Origin: an uncultured Phycisphaerales bacterium
GTDB lineage: Bacteria; Planctomycetota; Phycisphaerae; WQYP01
Length of the DNA: 27,011 nucleotides
Assembly (NCBI GenBank): GCA_903868035.1
Contig: CAIPTQ010000317.1
Location: forward strand, 1-27,011
Direction of reading: 5' to 3'
Shown here: positions 8,501 through 16,069 of the stretch, piece by piece
Numbering within the stretch: position 1 is the stretch's first letter
How the letters are laid out: each line of letters opens with the position of its first letter
The notes under the pieces: model-generated
Databases searched by the model: none
Told to the model about the DNA's origin: nothing
The model's input: the letters and a program-made list of their open reading frames with translations, nothing else
Made by a program: the position numbers and the translations under genes

Positions 8501-9454
8501 TTACTCGCCCAGACCCTCATACATGGCCGTCGAGATATACCGTTCGCCCGTCGAGCACATCAGCGTCACGATGGTCTTGCCCTTGTATTCGGGGCGCTGG
8601 GCGACCTGCAGCGCCGCCCACATGTTGGCGCCGGAGCTGATGCCCGCGAGGATGCCCTCCTCGGCGGCCAGGCGGCGGGCGAAGATGAAGGCGTCTTCAT
8701 TGGTCACGGTGATGACTTCATCGATCAGGCCGGTCTTGAGGTTCTGGGGGATGAAACCCGCGCCGATGCCCTGGATTTTGTGGGGGCCGGGCTTGAGGGG
8801 CTGGCCGTTTTTGAACTGGGTGATGACCGGGGAATTGGCCGGTTCCACGGCCATGGCCCGGAAGTCGGGGTTGCGTTTTTTAAGGACGGCGGCGATGCCC
8901 GAGATCGTGCCCCCGGTGCCGACGGCGGCGATGACCGCGTCCACCTTGCCGGCGGTGTCGCGCCAGATTTCCTCGGCGGTGGTGGCCTCATGGATGGCGG
9001 GGTTGGCGGGGTTGTCGAACTGGCTGGCGATGATGGAGTTGGGCTCGCTCGCATGCAGTTCGTTGCATTTGCGGATGGCCCCGGGCATGCCTTCGGCGCC
9101 GGGGGTAAGCACGAGGTTGGCCCCGAGGATTTTGAGGAGCCGCCGCCGTTCGAGGGACATCGAATCGGGCATGGTGAGGGTGAGCTTGTAGCCCTTGGCG
9201 GCGCAGACAAACGCCAGCGCGATGCCGGTGTTGCCGGAGGTGGCTTCGAGGATGTGGGTGGTTTTGGTGATTTTCCCGGCCCGTTCGCCGGCCTCGATCA
9301 TGGCCACGCCGATGCGGTCCTTAACGCTCCCCAGCGGATTGAAGAATTCGCACTTGGCCAGAACCGTCGCGCCCCCGGCGGGGACGATGCGGTTGATCCT
9401 CACCAGCGGGGTGTTGCCCATGGTCTTGGTGATGTCGGAATAGATGCCCGGCAT
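8501..9454 (-). CDS. cysK: Cysteine synthase A (O-acetylserine sulfhydrylase)
   Basis: PLP fold-type II enzyme that makes L-cysteine from O-acetylserine and sulfide in the cytosol. Start ATG 9454 follows AGGAG at six bases; further upstream the frame translates the GGCCAGT heptads and is not coding. In the 317-residue product: '[13 protein letters not shown]' with Schiff-base Lys45, the substrate loop '[11 protein letters not shown]' (70-80), the phosphate-binding 'VGTGGTISG' (178-186), 'GAGFIPQNL', 'ISSGA' with the pyridine-contacting Ser near 274, and a C-terminal 'STGERYIST'. Length matches CysK rather than the longer cystathionine beta-synthase. No cysE is adjacent. The isoform name (CysK versus CysM) rests on overall motif likeness. 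Confidence 0.93.
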   Translation of the reverse strand: MPGIYSDITKTMGNTPLVRINRIVPAGGATVLAKCEFFNPLGSVKDRIGVAMIEAGERAGKITKTTHILEATSGNTGIALAFVCAAKGYKLTLTMPDSMSLERRRLLKILGANLVLTPGAEGMPGAIRKCNELHASEPNSIIASQFDNPANPAIHEATTAEEIWRDTAGKVDAVIAAVGTGGTISGIAAVLKKRNPDFRAMAVEPANSPVITQFKNGQPLKPGPHKIQGIGAGFIPQNLKTGLIDEVITVTNEDAFIFARRLAAEEGILAGISSGANMWAALQVAQRPEYKGKTIVTLMCSTGERYISTAMYEGLGE

Positions 9455-9504
9455 GAGAGGCTCCTTTCGCATTTGGCATAAACAGAATGGAGCCATGATA
9501 GGGG

Positions 9505-9578
9505 GGCCAGTGGCCAGTGGCCAGTGGCCAGTGCGTGGTCGCTGGTTGTGTCCCCCCGCTGACAACTGGCCACTGCCC
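9505..9578. repeat. Four perfect GGCCAGT heptads with inverted partner
   Basis: GGCCAGT is repeated four times without change at 9505-9532. An inverted, slightly diverged copy lies at 9564-9578 (AACTGGCCACTGCCC), so a stem of about 14 bases can form. It lies between the divergent cysK and the coiled-coil gene at 9693. Confidence 0.85.
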
Positions 9579-9692
9579 ATTCCACTTGACCTGCCGACAT
9601 TCCCTTGCGATCATTAGGCCATGATGGCGCGGCGTGGTTGCGTTTCCGATCCGCGTGGTTGATGGCGAGCGTTCACTTTCTGGAGGTGTCTG

Positions 9693-10988
9693 ATGGCTGT
9701 GGTGCGTGCGCGTAGTTCCCCTCCGTACGGTCTGTTTGCCGCGGTGGCCTTTGCGGTGATCGCCACCGGGGCGGCCGTGATCTTGTACGTGATGTGGTCG
9801 AAATCCCTCGCGGACAAGGATGCCGCCGTTTCCGACAAGGCGCAGGTCGTCAAGACCAACGATAAGTTGAACGAGCAGATCACCGGCTTGAACAATGAGC
9901 TGTCGAAGATACGGGGCACCATTGCCAGCCTGACGCTGGAGCGCGACAGCAGCAAGGCCGATGCGGCCCGGCAGGCCGCGCAGGTGGACAGCGCCAACAA
10001 GCTGGCCCAGGCGCGGGAAAAAGCGCTGGGCGCCGCGCAGGGCGATTTTGGCGATCTGACGACGAGATTGCAGAACAACATCACGGAGGCTCAAAGCCAG
10101 CTTACGAAATCGCTGGATAAAGCCAACCTGGACGCGAAAGCCGCCGAGACCAAGTTGAACGACGCCATCCAGAAGGCCGACGACGAAAAACGCGGCCTGG
10201 TTCTCAAGCTCGAAGACGCCCAGGGCCTGATCGCCCGGCAGGAAGTCGAGATTCGTGAACTGCGCATCCGCATTAGAAACGAACATGGCGGCGATATAGC
10301 GACGACCGTCGGCGAGCCGGCCGGCCGCGTCATCCGGGTCAACGGCGTGACGGGGGAAGTGTGGATCAACCTGGGCAAGAAAGACCGCATCATGGCGGGC
10401 ATGCCGTTCTCGGTGTATGACCCGCGCCTGGGCGTGCGCTGGACCACTGACGATACGGCGCTGGGCAACGGCAGCCTGGAAGTGATGGTGGTGGGCGAGG
10501 AATATTCCATCTGCCGCATTACGCGCACCACCAAGGACCGCGCCATCCAGGACAACGATCTCATCGCCAACCTGGTCTACCAAAACGACCGCACGCGCAA
10601 GTTCCGCTTCGTCGTATTCGGCGATTTCGACCTCGACGGCGATGGCGTATCCACCGCGGCGGAACGCGACCGGCTGATCACCCTCATCCAGGCCTGGGGC
10701 GGCCAGGTGGATGATGATGTGACCGCCCAAACCGATTTTCTGGTCCTGGGCGCCTTGCCCGCCGCTCCCCTGACGCCGGTGGCGGAAACCGCACCGGCCC
10801 CGGACACCGCGCCGGCCGCGGGCGCCGCGCCGACCGTGGCGGGCAGCATCGTTGACGCGCGGTTGAAGGATCAGGTCCGTTACGAGAGCCTGCGCATCGC
10901 CGCCAAGGGGCTGGCGATCCCGGTGCTCAACCAGAACCGCTTCCTGGCGATGGTGGGGTATTACAACACGACGGTGGTGAGATATTGA
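9693..10988 (+). CDS. Membrane-anchored coiled-coil protein with BRCT-like and EF-hand-like C-terminal part
   Basis: A 431-residue protein of unknown function; ATG 9693 has GGAGG six bases upstream. A single membrane anchor (about 13-35) leaves the rest probably outside the cytoplasmic membrane. Residues 40-195 are an Ala/Lys/Asp/Gln-rich coiled coil. Residues 208-295 look like a small beta-domain ('AGRVIRVNGVTGEVWINLGKKD', 'GMPFSVYD') of the kind that follows the coiled coil in MreC-like proteins. Residues 305-355 read 'RFVVFGDF', then a perfect 12-residue EF-hand loop 'DLDGDGVSTAAE', then 'LIQAWGGQVDDDV' and 'TDFLVLG', which resembles a BRCT half. A Pro/Ala linker (355-385) and a conserved-looking tail follow. 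It stands alone between repeats and has its own terminator. Confidence 0.8.
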   Translation: MAVVRARSSPPYGLFAAVAFAVIATGAAVILYVMWSKSLADKDAAVSDKAQVVKTNDKLNEQITGLNNELSKIRGTIASLTLERDSSKADAARQAAQVDSANKLAQAREKALGAAQGDFGDLTTRLQNNITEAQSQLTKSLDKANLDAKAAETKLNDAIQKADDEKRGLVLKLEDAQGLIARQEVEIRELRIRIRNEHGGDIATTVGEPAGRVIRVNGVTGEVWINLGKKDRIMAGMPFSVYDPRLGVRWTTDDTALGNGSLEVMVVGEEYSICRITRTTKDRAIQDNDLIANLVYQNDRTRKFRFVVFGDFDLDGDGVSTAAERDRLITLIQAWGGQVDDDVTAQTDFLVLGALPAAPLTPVAETAPAPDTAPAAGAAPTVAGSIVDARLKDQVRYESLRIAAKGLAIPVLNQNRFLAMVGYYNTTVVRY

Positions 10989-10989
10989 G

Positions 10990-11108
10990 TGGCCAGTGGT
11001 CAGTGGCCAGTGGTCAATTGCAAGTTGTTATTTAATGTGGAAACCGAAGGCCGCGCCGATGCGCGGCCTTCTCTTTTGGGATGAGTTTTCGCCGCTGCCC
11101 ACTGACCA
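10990..11108. repeat. TGGCCAG/TGGTCAG heptads bracketing a terminator
   Basis: Four heptads (TGGCCAG, TGGTCAG, TGGCCAG, TGGTCAA) at 10990-11017 start two bases after the stop codon of the coiled-coil gene. An inverted match at 11095-11108 pairs with 10997-11010 at 13 of 14 positions. The terminator hairpin at 11047-11070 lies nested between the two arms. The unit is the same sequence family as the tract at 9505-9532. Confidence 0.8.
11047..11077 (+). terminator. Rho-independent terminator after the coiled-coil gene
   Basis: Stem AAGGCCGCG (11047-11055), loop CCGATG, stem CGCGGCCTT (11062-11070), followed by CTCTTTT. It lies 58 bases past the stop codon at 10988 on the same strand. Confidence 0.85.
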
Positions 11109-11113
11109 CGGCC

Positions 11114-11830
11114 TCACTTCCGATACACCCCCAGCGTGCCCTGGATGGCGTCAAACTCCTTGCCGTCGATCCGCTGCCGCGGGGCGTAGCCGGGATCGGT
11201 TTGCCGCAGCATGATGAAGCTGGGGTCCATGGTGTCCAGGGAGAGGATGCGGACTTGGTTGCCCTGGCGCTGGTAGGTCAGGCCATAGACGATAAGGCTG
11301 TGGGCGGCATAGGCGTCGCCGCGCTTGGCCGTGCCATCCTTGAAGTAGCCGATATCCACGATGAACGGGATGCCGTCCTCGATGCTGGCGAGCAGTTCCA
11401 GGCCGTTGCGGGGGAAGCCGTCGGCCCGATGGGCTTCCAGGCAGACAATGGAACCCTCCGTATTGGTGAACTCGCCGGTGAGGGCCTGCACCATGAGCGG
11501 GCTTTTGCCGCCGGCTTCGCGGGCATCGCCGTACGCCCGGCAGACAATATCGGATTGGCTGAGCTTGACGCCTTGGGATTCCAGCAGCATCTGGCTGGCG
11601 GCGGCCCAGCACCAACTGGGCGTCTCCTGCGCGAGCGGCTCCAGCGGCCGGGCCAGTTCGACGTGGCGGATTTGGCCCTCGTAGAGCCAGAAGGGGCGAT
11701 CGGGGCCCAGGTGGTACGTGCCTTCCATGTCCGGATGGAAGAACTCGATATGGACGCAGCCGCCCAGCGCGCCGGCAAGGGCCAGCGTCGCCGCCGCGGT
11801 CCAGGTGAGCATGTGGCCCGGGTGTTTCAT
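11114..11830 (-). CDS. Papain-like (C39/C70-type) cysteine peptidase lipoprotein
   Basis: A 238-residue protein. The N-terminus carries a lipoprotein signal: a hydrophobic stretch ending in 'ALGGC' with Cys25 as lipid site, so it should sit in the periplasm or outer membrane. The peptidase core shows 'PSWCWAAASQMLL' with nucleophile Cys74, 'AAHSLIVYGL' with His177, and 'ILSLDTMDP' with Asp199 or Asp202. This order and the 'CWAA' start helix are typical of papain-fold C39-like and AvrRpt2-like (C70) peptidases. It begins 34 bases after the stop of the PEP-synthase-like gene, so the two form one unit. The ribosome-binding site is weak, which fits translation coupled to the upstream gene. No substrate is indicated; the C39 role in leader removal from exported peptides is not supported by any transporter here. 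Confidence 0.8.
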   Translation of the reverse strand: MKHPGHMLTWTAAATLALAGALGGCVHIEFFHPDMEGTYHLGPDRPFWLYEGQIRHVELARPLEPLAQETPSWCWAAASQMLLESQGVKLSQSDIVCRAYGDAREAGGKSPLMVQALTGEFTNTEGSIVCLEAHRADGFPRNGLELLASIEDGIPFIVDIGYFKDGTAKRGDAYAAHSLIVYGLTYQRQGNQVRILSLDTMDPSFIMLRQTDPGYAPRQRIDGKEFDAIQGTLGVYRK

Positions 11831-11864
11831 GAACCAGCAGAATACCGGGAAAGGCCTGGCGGAT

Positions 11865-14540
11865 TCAACTGCCGCGGCGCGTTTCGCCGCCGGCGCCCGG
11901 CGGCCCCGTCACGGGCGCGCCGGCATCCGGTTCCAGGTAGCATACCACCTGTTGCTCGAAGGCGTTGGCGTTCAGCCGCAGGCACTTGCTGCCCGGCGTG
12001 GCTGGAAAATCCAGCACGCGGATCACCTGCGCCCAGCGCGCGGCCGCCGGCAGCACCTCCGCCAGGCGGTTGGGCCAGGCTTCCTCCAGCAACGGGCGGT
12101 TCCAGGCATTGCCCTTGCGCGACGGAAACACCGCCAGGTACAGTATGTCCGTCTCCACCAGGTCGTTGAAGAAATGCGTGCCCAGCGAAACGTCCGGCAC
12201 CACCGCGCCGCACAGCGCCACGATCTCGCACAGGTACGATACGGTGTTGATCTCCGCGAAGGATATCGGCACGCCCAGCGCGGGCGTCGTCGTCCCCCAC
12301 CGGCCGGGCCCGATCAGCATCACATGGCGCGGGGGCGCCGGCTCGGGCGCGTGCAGCACTTCGCCGATCACCCGGGCCAGGCCGTAGCGCTGCTGTTCGG
12401 AGAGCTGCGCATAGGCCGTGGGCACCACATACACGATGCGATCGATCGCCTCCAGCCGGCTGTGGCCGATCACGGCGCCCCGGGCCTCCAGCACCAAATC
12501 CCGCGGGGCGATGTCCGCGGGCAACGCCGTCGCCACGCCGTCCCCGCTGACCTGCAGCGGCCGGCACTGCACCAGGTTGATCTTGTGCCCGCCCCCGCGC
12601 ATAAAGTTGGCCGTGAACTCCACATCCACCGGGCATCCATACGCCGTCTGCAGGGTCCGCAGCATGTCGCGCATGTCGCCCGGAAACGCCGTCTCCTTGA
12701 GCAGCGGCCCGAACGTGAGAATCCGCGCCGCCGGCGCCGCGGACGTCCCCGGCGCGGCCGGCTCGTCGTCGGAACCGCGGTCCTCGGAGGCGAAAATGTC
12801 CAGCGGCAGCTCGGGCCGCTGCTTGACGATGTCGCCGAACTCGCACGACACCAACTGGTTGGCCTCCAGGTCGATCGCGTCCACGTACCGCTGCGAATAC
12901 TGCCGCACTTCCTCCCAGTCCGCCTCGGGCCGGCGCTCGGCGTCGTTGAGGGCGACCACGCGCGTGTAGTCGTCGTCGGCGCGGTTCACCGCCCGCGTGC
13001 CCAGGCCGAACACCAGCCGCAGCATGCCCGCCTGCGGGTCGATCCGCGGGCTCCAGACGTAGGGATTGAACGACAGCCCCACCCCGGCGATCTGCGGATA
13101 GTACAGGCTCCCCTGCCGGCTGCCCGACACGCGCTGCACCAGCAGCGACATCTGCTCGTCGCGGTCCAGCAACCGCCGCTGCGCCCGGTAGCGGAGCGCC
13201 CGCTCGCTCATGGTGCTGGCATAGATGGTGCGGACGGCCGACATGAAGTCTTCCAGCCGCTTCTGGTGCGGTCCCTGGTTGGCGCAAAAAACGCTCTCGT
13301 ACTTGCCGGCGAAGGCGTTGCCGAAGTTGTCCTCCAGCAGGCTGCTGGAGCGCACGATGATCGGCGACTGCCCGAAGTACGCCAGCATGTCCGAGAAATC
13401 CCGCTGCACCGACGGCGGAAACGTGCCCAGGATGATGCGCCGGCGGGCCTCTTCCACGCCGTCGAGGAAGGTTTCCACCCGGAGCTGCTTCTGCCGCAGC
13501 CACCAGCAGCCGCTCTGCACCAGGAAGGTGTAGAACACGTCCGACCCGATGTAGAACGAGTCATGAACCTCCAGGCGGTCCCGCCAGCGGGGGTCGTTGC
13601 GGCACAGGATCGCCCGCGCCAGCAGCATGCCCACCGACTTGCCCCCGATCAACCCCGTGCCGATCATCCGCTTCCAGATGTCCAGCACGTCGCCGAGCGT
13701 CAGGTACTGCTGGATCAGCCGCAGCACGCGCTCGTCGCGCGAGACCACCATGCGCAGCAGCGCCGGCAATACGCGCTGCGTGGCCTCCGGCGGCTCCTGC
13801 CCCCGCTGGACCGCCTCCCACAATTCCGCGGCCTGCAGGAACGCCCGGTTCCACACGCCCAGCCGCAAACGCACCGATTCCATCCCCGCCCACGGTATGG
13901 CGCTGAGTATCTCGGTGCTCGTGGCGCTGTCCATCACCGGCACGAACTGCTCACCCGACCAGCAGTGCAGCGTATACATCGAGGGCGAATAGCGATGCTG
14001 CACCTTGATGGGGTGTACGTACGCCTCCCCCTTATGGCGGTAGATATCCAGCAGAATCTGCGTGGTGTCCCCGATGGGCGCGGTGGCGTGGAGCGAATGC
14101 AGCCCGCGCCCCAGGCCGAAGTACGCGATCGATTCCTGGTCCAGGATGTACGGGCAGGTGAGCAGGAAAAAATTCCCCAGCATCCGGTCGGAGTACCAGT
14201 CCACCGCCAGGGTCGAGAGGCTGTCAAAGACCAGGTACGCCCCGCGCCCCGCCGCGCCGATCGCCCGATGCACCGCCGCGATGAACTGCTCGAACCCCGC
14301 GTCCACCCGCAACTGGTACACCTCCGCGCCGCAGTCCTCCGGCACCAGCGGCGCGTGCTCGGCAAAACGGAAATAGACCAGCTTCTTGCCCCGGGCACGG
14401 GCGAATTCACAGAATGGCCGCACAAACGCCGCGTAGTCCTCCACCGCGGCAAACTGCCAGACGATGTTGTCCCCGGGAATCAGCCCCTTGAGCATCCGGT
14501 CCAGCCCGGGCAGGCCCGTACTCAACTGCACTTCGGACAT
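11865..14540 (-). CDS. PEP-synthase-like ATP-grasp protein with degenerate KaiC/RecA-like N-terminal domain
   Basis: An 891-residue cytosolic protein; ATG 14540 follows GGAGG at six bases. Residues 1-200 resemble a KaiC/RecA ATPase ('STGLPGLDRMLKGLIPGD', Walker B-like 'AYLVFDSLSTL' at 101-111), but where the P-loop Gly-Lys-Thr/Ser should be the sequence is 'NIVWQFAAVEDY', so ATP binding there is doubtful. Residues 290-660 are the pyruvate-phosphate dikinase/PEP synthase nucleotide-binding region: 'GLIGGKSVGMLLA', 'IIVRSSSLLEDNFGNAFAGKYESVF' (split: VRSSS 396-400, AGKYES 411-416), 'DVEFTAN' and 'INLVQCRPL'. The phosphohistidine swivel domain and PEP-binding barrel are absent. The tail instead has 'LIGPGRWGTTTPALGVP' and 'LGTHFFNDLVETD', also known after such domains in other bacteria. 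The role is probably phosphotransfer or regulation, not PEP synthesis. Confidence 0.85.
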   Translation of the reverse strand: MSEVQLSTGLPGLDRMLKGLIPGDNIVWQFAAVEDYAAFVRPFCEFARARGKKLVYFRFAEHAPLVPEDCGAEVYQLRVDAGFEQFIAAVHRAIGAAGRGAYLVFDSLSTLAVDWYSDRMLGNFFLLTCPYILDQESIAYFGLGRGLHSLHATAPIGDTTQILLDIYRHKGEAYVHPIKVQHRYSPSMYTLHCWSGEQFVPVMDSATSTEILSAIPWAGMESVRLRLGVWNRAFLQAAELWEAVQRGQEPPEATQRVLPALLRMVVSRDERVLRLIQQYLTLGDVLDIWKRMIGTGLIGGKSVGMLLARAILCRNDPRWRDRLEVHDSFYIGSDVFYTFLVQSGCWWLRQKQLRVETFLDGVEEARRRIILGTFPPSVQRDFSDMLAYFGQSPIIVRSSSLLEDNFGNAFAGKYESVFCANQGPHQKRLEDFMSAVRTIYASTMSERALRYRAQRRLLDRDEQMSLLVQRVSGSRQGSLYYPQIAGVGLSFNPYVWSPRIDPQAGMLRLVFGLGTRAVNRADDDYTRVVALNDAERRPEADWEEVRQYSQRYVDAIDLEANQLVSCEFGDIVKQRPELPLDIFASEDRGSDDEPAAPGTSAAPAARILTFGPLLKETAFPGDMRDMLRTLQTAYGCPVDVEFTANFMRGGGHKINLVQCRPLQVSGDGVATALPADIAPRDLVLEARGAVIGHSRLEAIDRIVYVVPTAYAQLSEQQRYGLARVIGEVLHAPEPAPPRHVMLIGPGRWGTTTPALGVPISFAEINTVSYLCEIVALCGAVVPDVSLGTHFFNDLVETDILYLAVFPSRKGNAWNRPLLEEAWPNRLAEVLPAAARWAQVIRVLDFPATPGSKCLRLNANAFEQQVVCYLEPDAGAPVTGPPGAGGETRRGS

Positions 14541-14727
14541 ACAGCACCTCCGCCGGTCCCGGATCACAACCACATGGGGGCATCATCATAACGGCGCGCT
14601 CGGTTTTCGCGTAGGTGCGGGACGCCCATGCCGTGCCTGGCCCAGGATCATCATCCGGTGCGGCCCAATGCCCACTTTTTTTGCAGACAATGATTCCGCA
14701 ATGCTCGTTTTTCGGGCCGTCACGCTC

Positions 14728-14756
14728 TTGCATGATGCCATCGCACACGTGACAAT
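14728..14756 (+). promoter_or_regulatory. Possible sigma-70-type promoter for the Rh-type channel gene
   Basis: TTGCAT (14728-14733), a 17-base spacer and GACAAT (14751-14756) lie 55 bases before the GTG start. The -10 box is imperfect and the call rests on spacing only. Confidence 0.3.
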
Positions 14757-14811
14757 CCAACCCCAATCTTGTCTATTTGCCCGCCATTTCTCGAAAAAGA
14801 AAGCCCACCAC

Positions 14812-16053
14812 GTGAAGAAATACTGTCTCTTGCTCTGTGCCGTGCTTTTTATTGCCCTTTTTTCCGGCAGCGTCTGGGCCTCTGATAACGCGCCTTCGGA
14901 AGTCATCACCAGCCTCGTGGATGTCCAAAAATACGGCAGGGCCATTCACATCATGGCCATGCTCATCGTCGGCTTCGGCTTCCTCATGGTCTTCGTCAAA
15001 CGCTACGGTCGTTCCACCGTGACGGCCACCTACCTCCTCGTCAGCCTCGCTGTGCCCCTCTATTTCCTCAAGGACAAACTCGGCCTCCTGGGTTCGCCCA
15101 ACACGGACATCGACAGCCTCATCCTCGCCGAATTCGCCGCCGCCAGCCTGCTTATCTGCGCCGGGGCCGTGCTCGGCCGCCTGAAAATGGCCCAGTACCT
15201 GCTCCTGGGTTTGCTCTTCGTCCCCGCCTATGCCTTCAATGAATGGATTCTCCAGCGCGGCGGATTCGGCTGGCTGCCCGCCGGCCTGTTCGTCGATACT
15301 GGCGGCTCGATCGTCATCCACGCCTTCGGCGCGCTCTTCGGCCTGGGCGCCATGATCGCCCTGACCACCGCCCGGGAGTTCGCCACGCCCATCGAGGCGG
15401 ACGTGAATAGCGACCGCTTCTCCATGATCGGCAGCATGGTGCTCTGGGTCTTCTGGCCCAGTTTCTGCTCGGCCCTGGTGGCGCCGGCCGATGTGGCCAA
15501 AACCGCGATCAACGTCATCCTCGCGTTGTGCGCCTCCACCCTGGCGACCTATCTCGCGTCGGTGGGCTTCCGCCGCAAAATTGCCCTTGCCGACATGGCC
15601 AATGCGGCCCTCGCCGGCGGCGTGGCCATCGGCTCCACCTGTGACAAGGTCGGGCCGGCCATCGCGTTCGCCATCGGCCTGCTGGCGGGCGTGGTCTCCA
15701 CCTTCGGTTTCGCGGTGCTCCAGGTGCGAATTCAGGCCTGGCTCAAAAAGACGGATACCTGCGGGGTGCTGTATCTGCACGGATTGCCGGGCCTGCTGGG
15801 GGGGCTTGCGGCCGTCTTTACGGTCAACGGCATTGCCCAAGGCGTGCAGCTCCGCGGCATCGGCATTGCGGCCGTGGTGGCGCTGCTCGGCGGCTTGCTC
15901 GCCGGCAAGATCGTGGCCCTCACCGGCCGCCGAACCCGGCCCTATGAGGATGCGGAGGAGTTCCTGGTGGATGATCCGCCGGCATCAATCCGGCGCCGCC
16001 GCGACGAGGACGAGTTGGTTTCCGCCGCCCTCGACGCGGATCTGGAGCAATAG
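14812..16053 (+). CDS. Rh-type ammonium/gas channel (Amt/Rh superfamily)
   Basis: Predicted 413-residue inner-membrane channel for NH3/NH4+ or CO2. GTG 14812 gives a clean signal peptide (to about residue 23, 'GSVWA'), as Amt/Rh proteins often have; its ribosome-binding site is only a weak AAAGAAAG. About eleven hydrophobic segments follow. The twin-His pore is present: His170 in 'DTGGSIVIHAFGALFGL' and His323 in 'DTCGVLYLHGLPGLLGG'. These two sentences match the Rh (Rhesus/Rh50) branch ('HAFGA.FGL' and 'DTCG..NLHG.PG') and not AmtB. 'ADMANAALAGGVAIGS' is a further Rh/Amt signature. The C-terminal cytosolic tail (375-413) is acidic and Arg-rich. No glnK/PII gene is adjacent, whereas true Amt genes commonly pair with one. 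It converges on the DUF1016 gene with only 16 bases between stops. Confidence 0.88.
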   Translation: MKKYCLLLCAVLFIALFSGSVWASDNAPSEVITSLVDVQKYGRAIHIMAMLIVGFGFLMVFVKRYGRSTVTATYLLVSLAVPLYFLKDKLGLLGSPNTDIDSLILAEFAAASLLICAGAVLGRLKMAQYLLLGLLFVPAYAFNEWILQRGGFGWLPAGLFVDTGGSIVIHAFGALFGLGAMIALTTAREFATPIEADVNSDRFSMIGSMVLWVFWPSFCSALVAPADVAKTAINVILALCASTLATYLASVGFRRKIALADMANAALAGGVAIGSTCDKVGPAIAFAIGLLAGVVSTFGFAVLQVRIQAWLKKTDTCGVLYLHGLPGLLGGLAAVFTVNGIAQGVQLRGIGIAAVVALLGGLLAGKIVALTGRRTRPYEDAEEFLVDDPPASIRRRRDEDELVSAALDADLEQ

Positions 16054-16069
16054 GTTTTGCCGCTCGGAT

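Noticed and set aside
11718..14591. A 957-residue open frame antisense to the PEP-synthase-like gene, longer than that gene itself
   Set aside because: It is rich in Arg, His, Pro and Gln, as expected for the complement of GC-rich codons, has no family motifs and no ribosome-binding site. The minus-strand protein has clear domains.
14773..15840. A 355-residue minus-strand frame opposite the Rh channel
   Set aside because: It is Gly/Glu/His/Asp-rich without motifs; the plus strand codes a membrane protein with both pore His residues.
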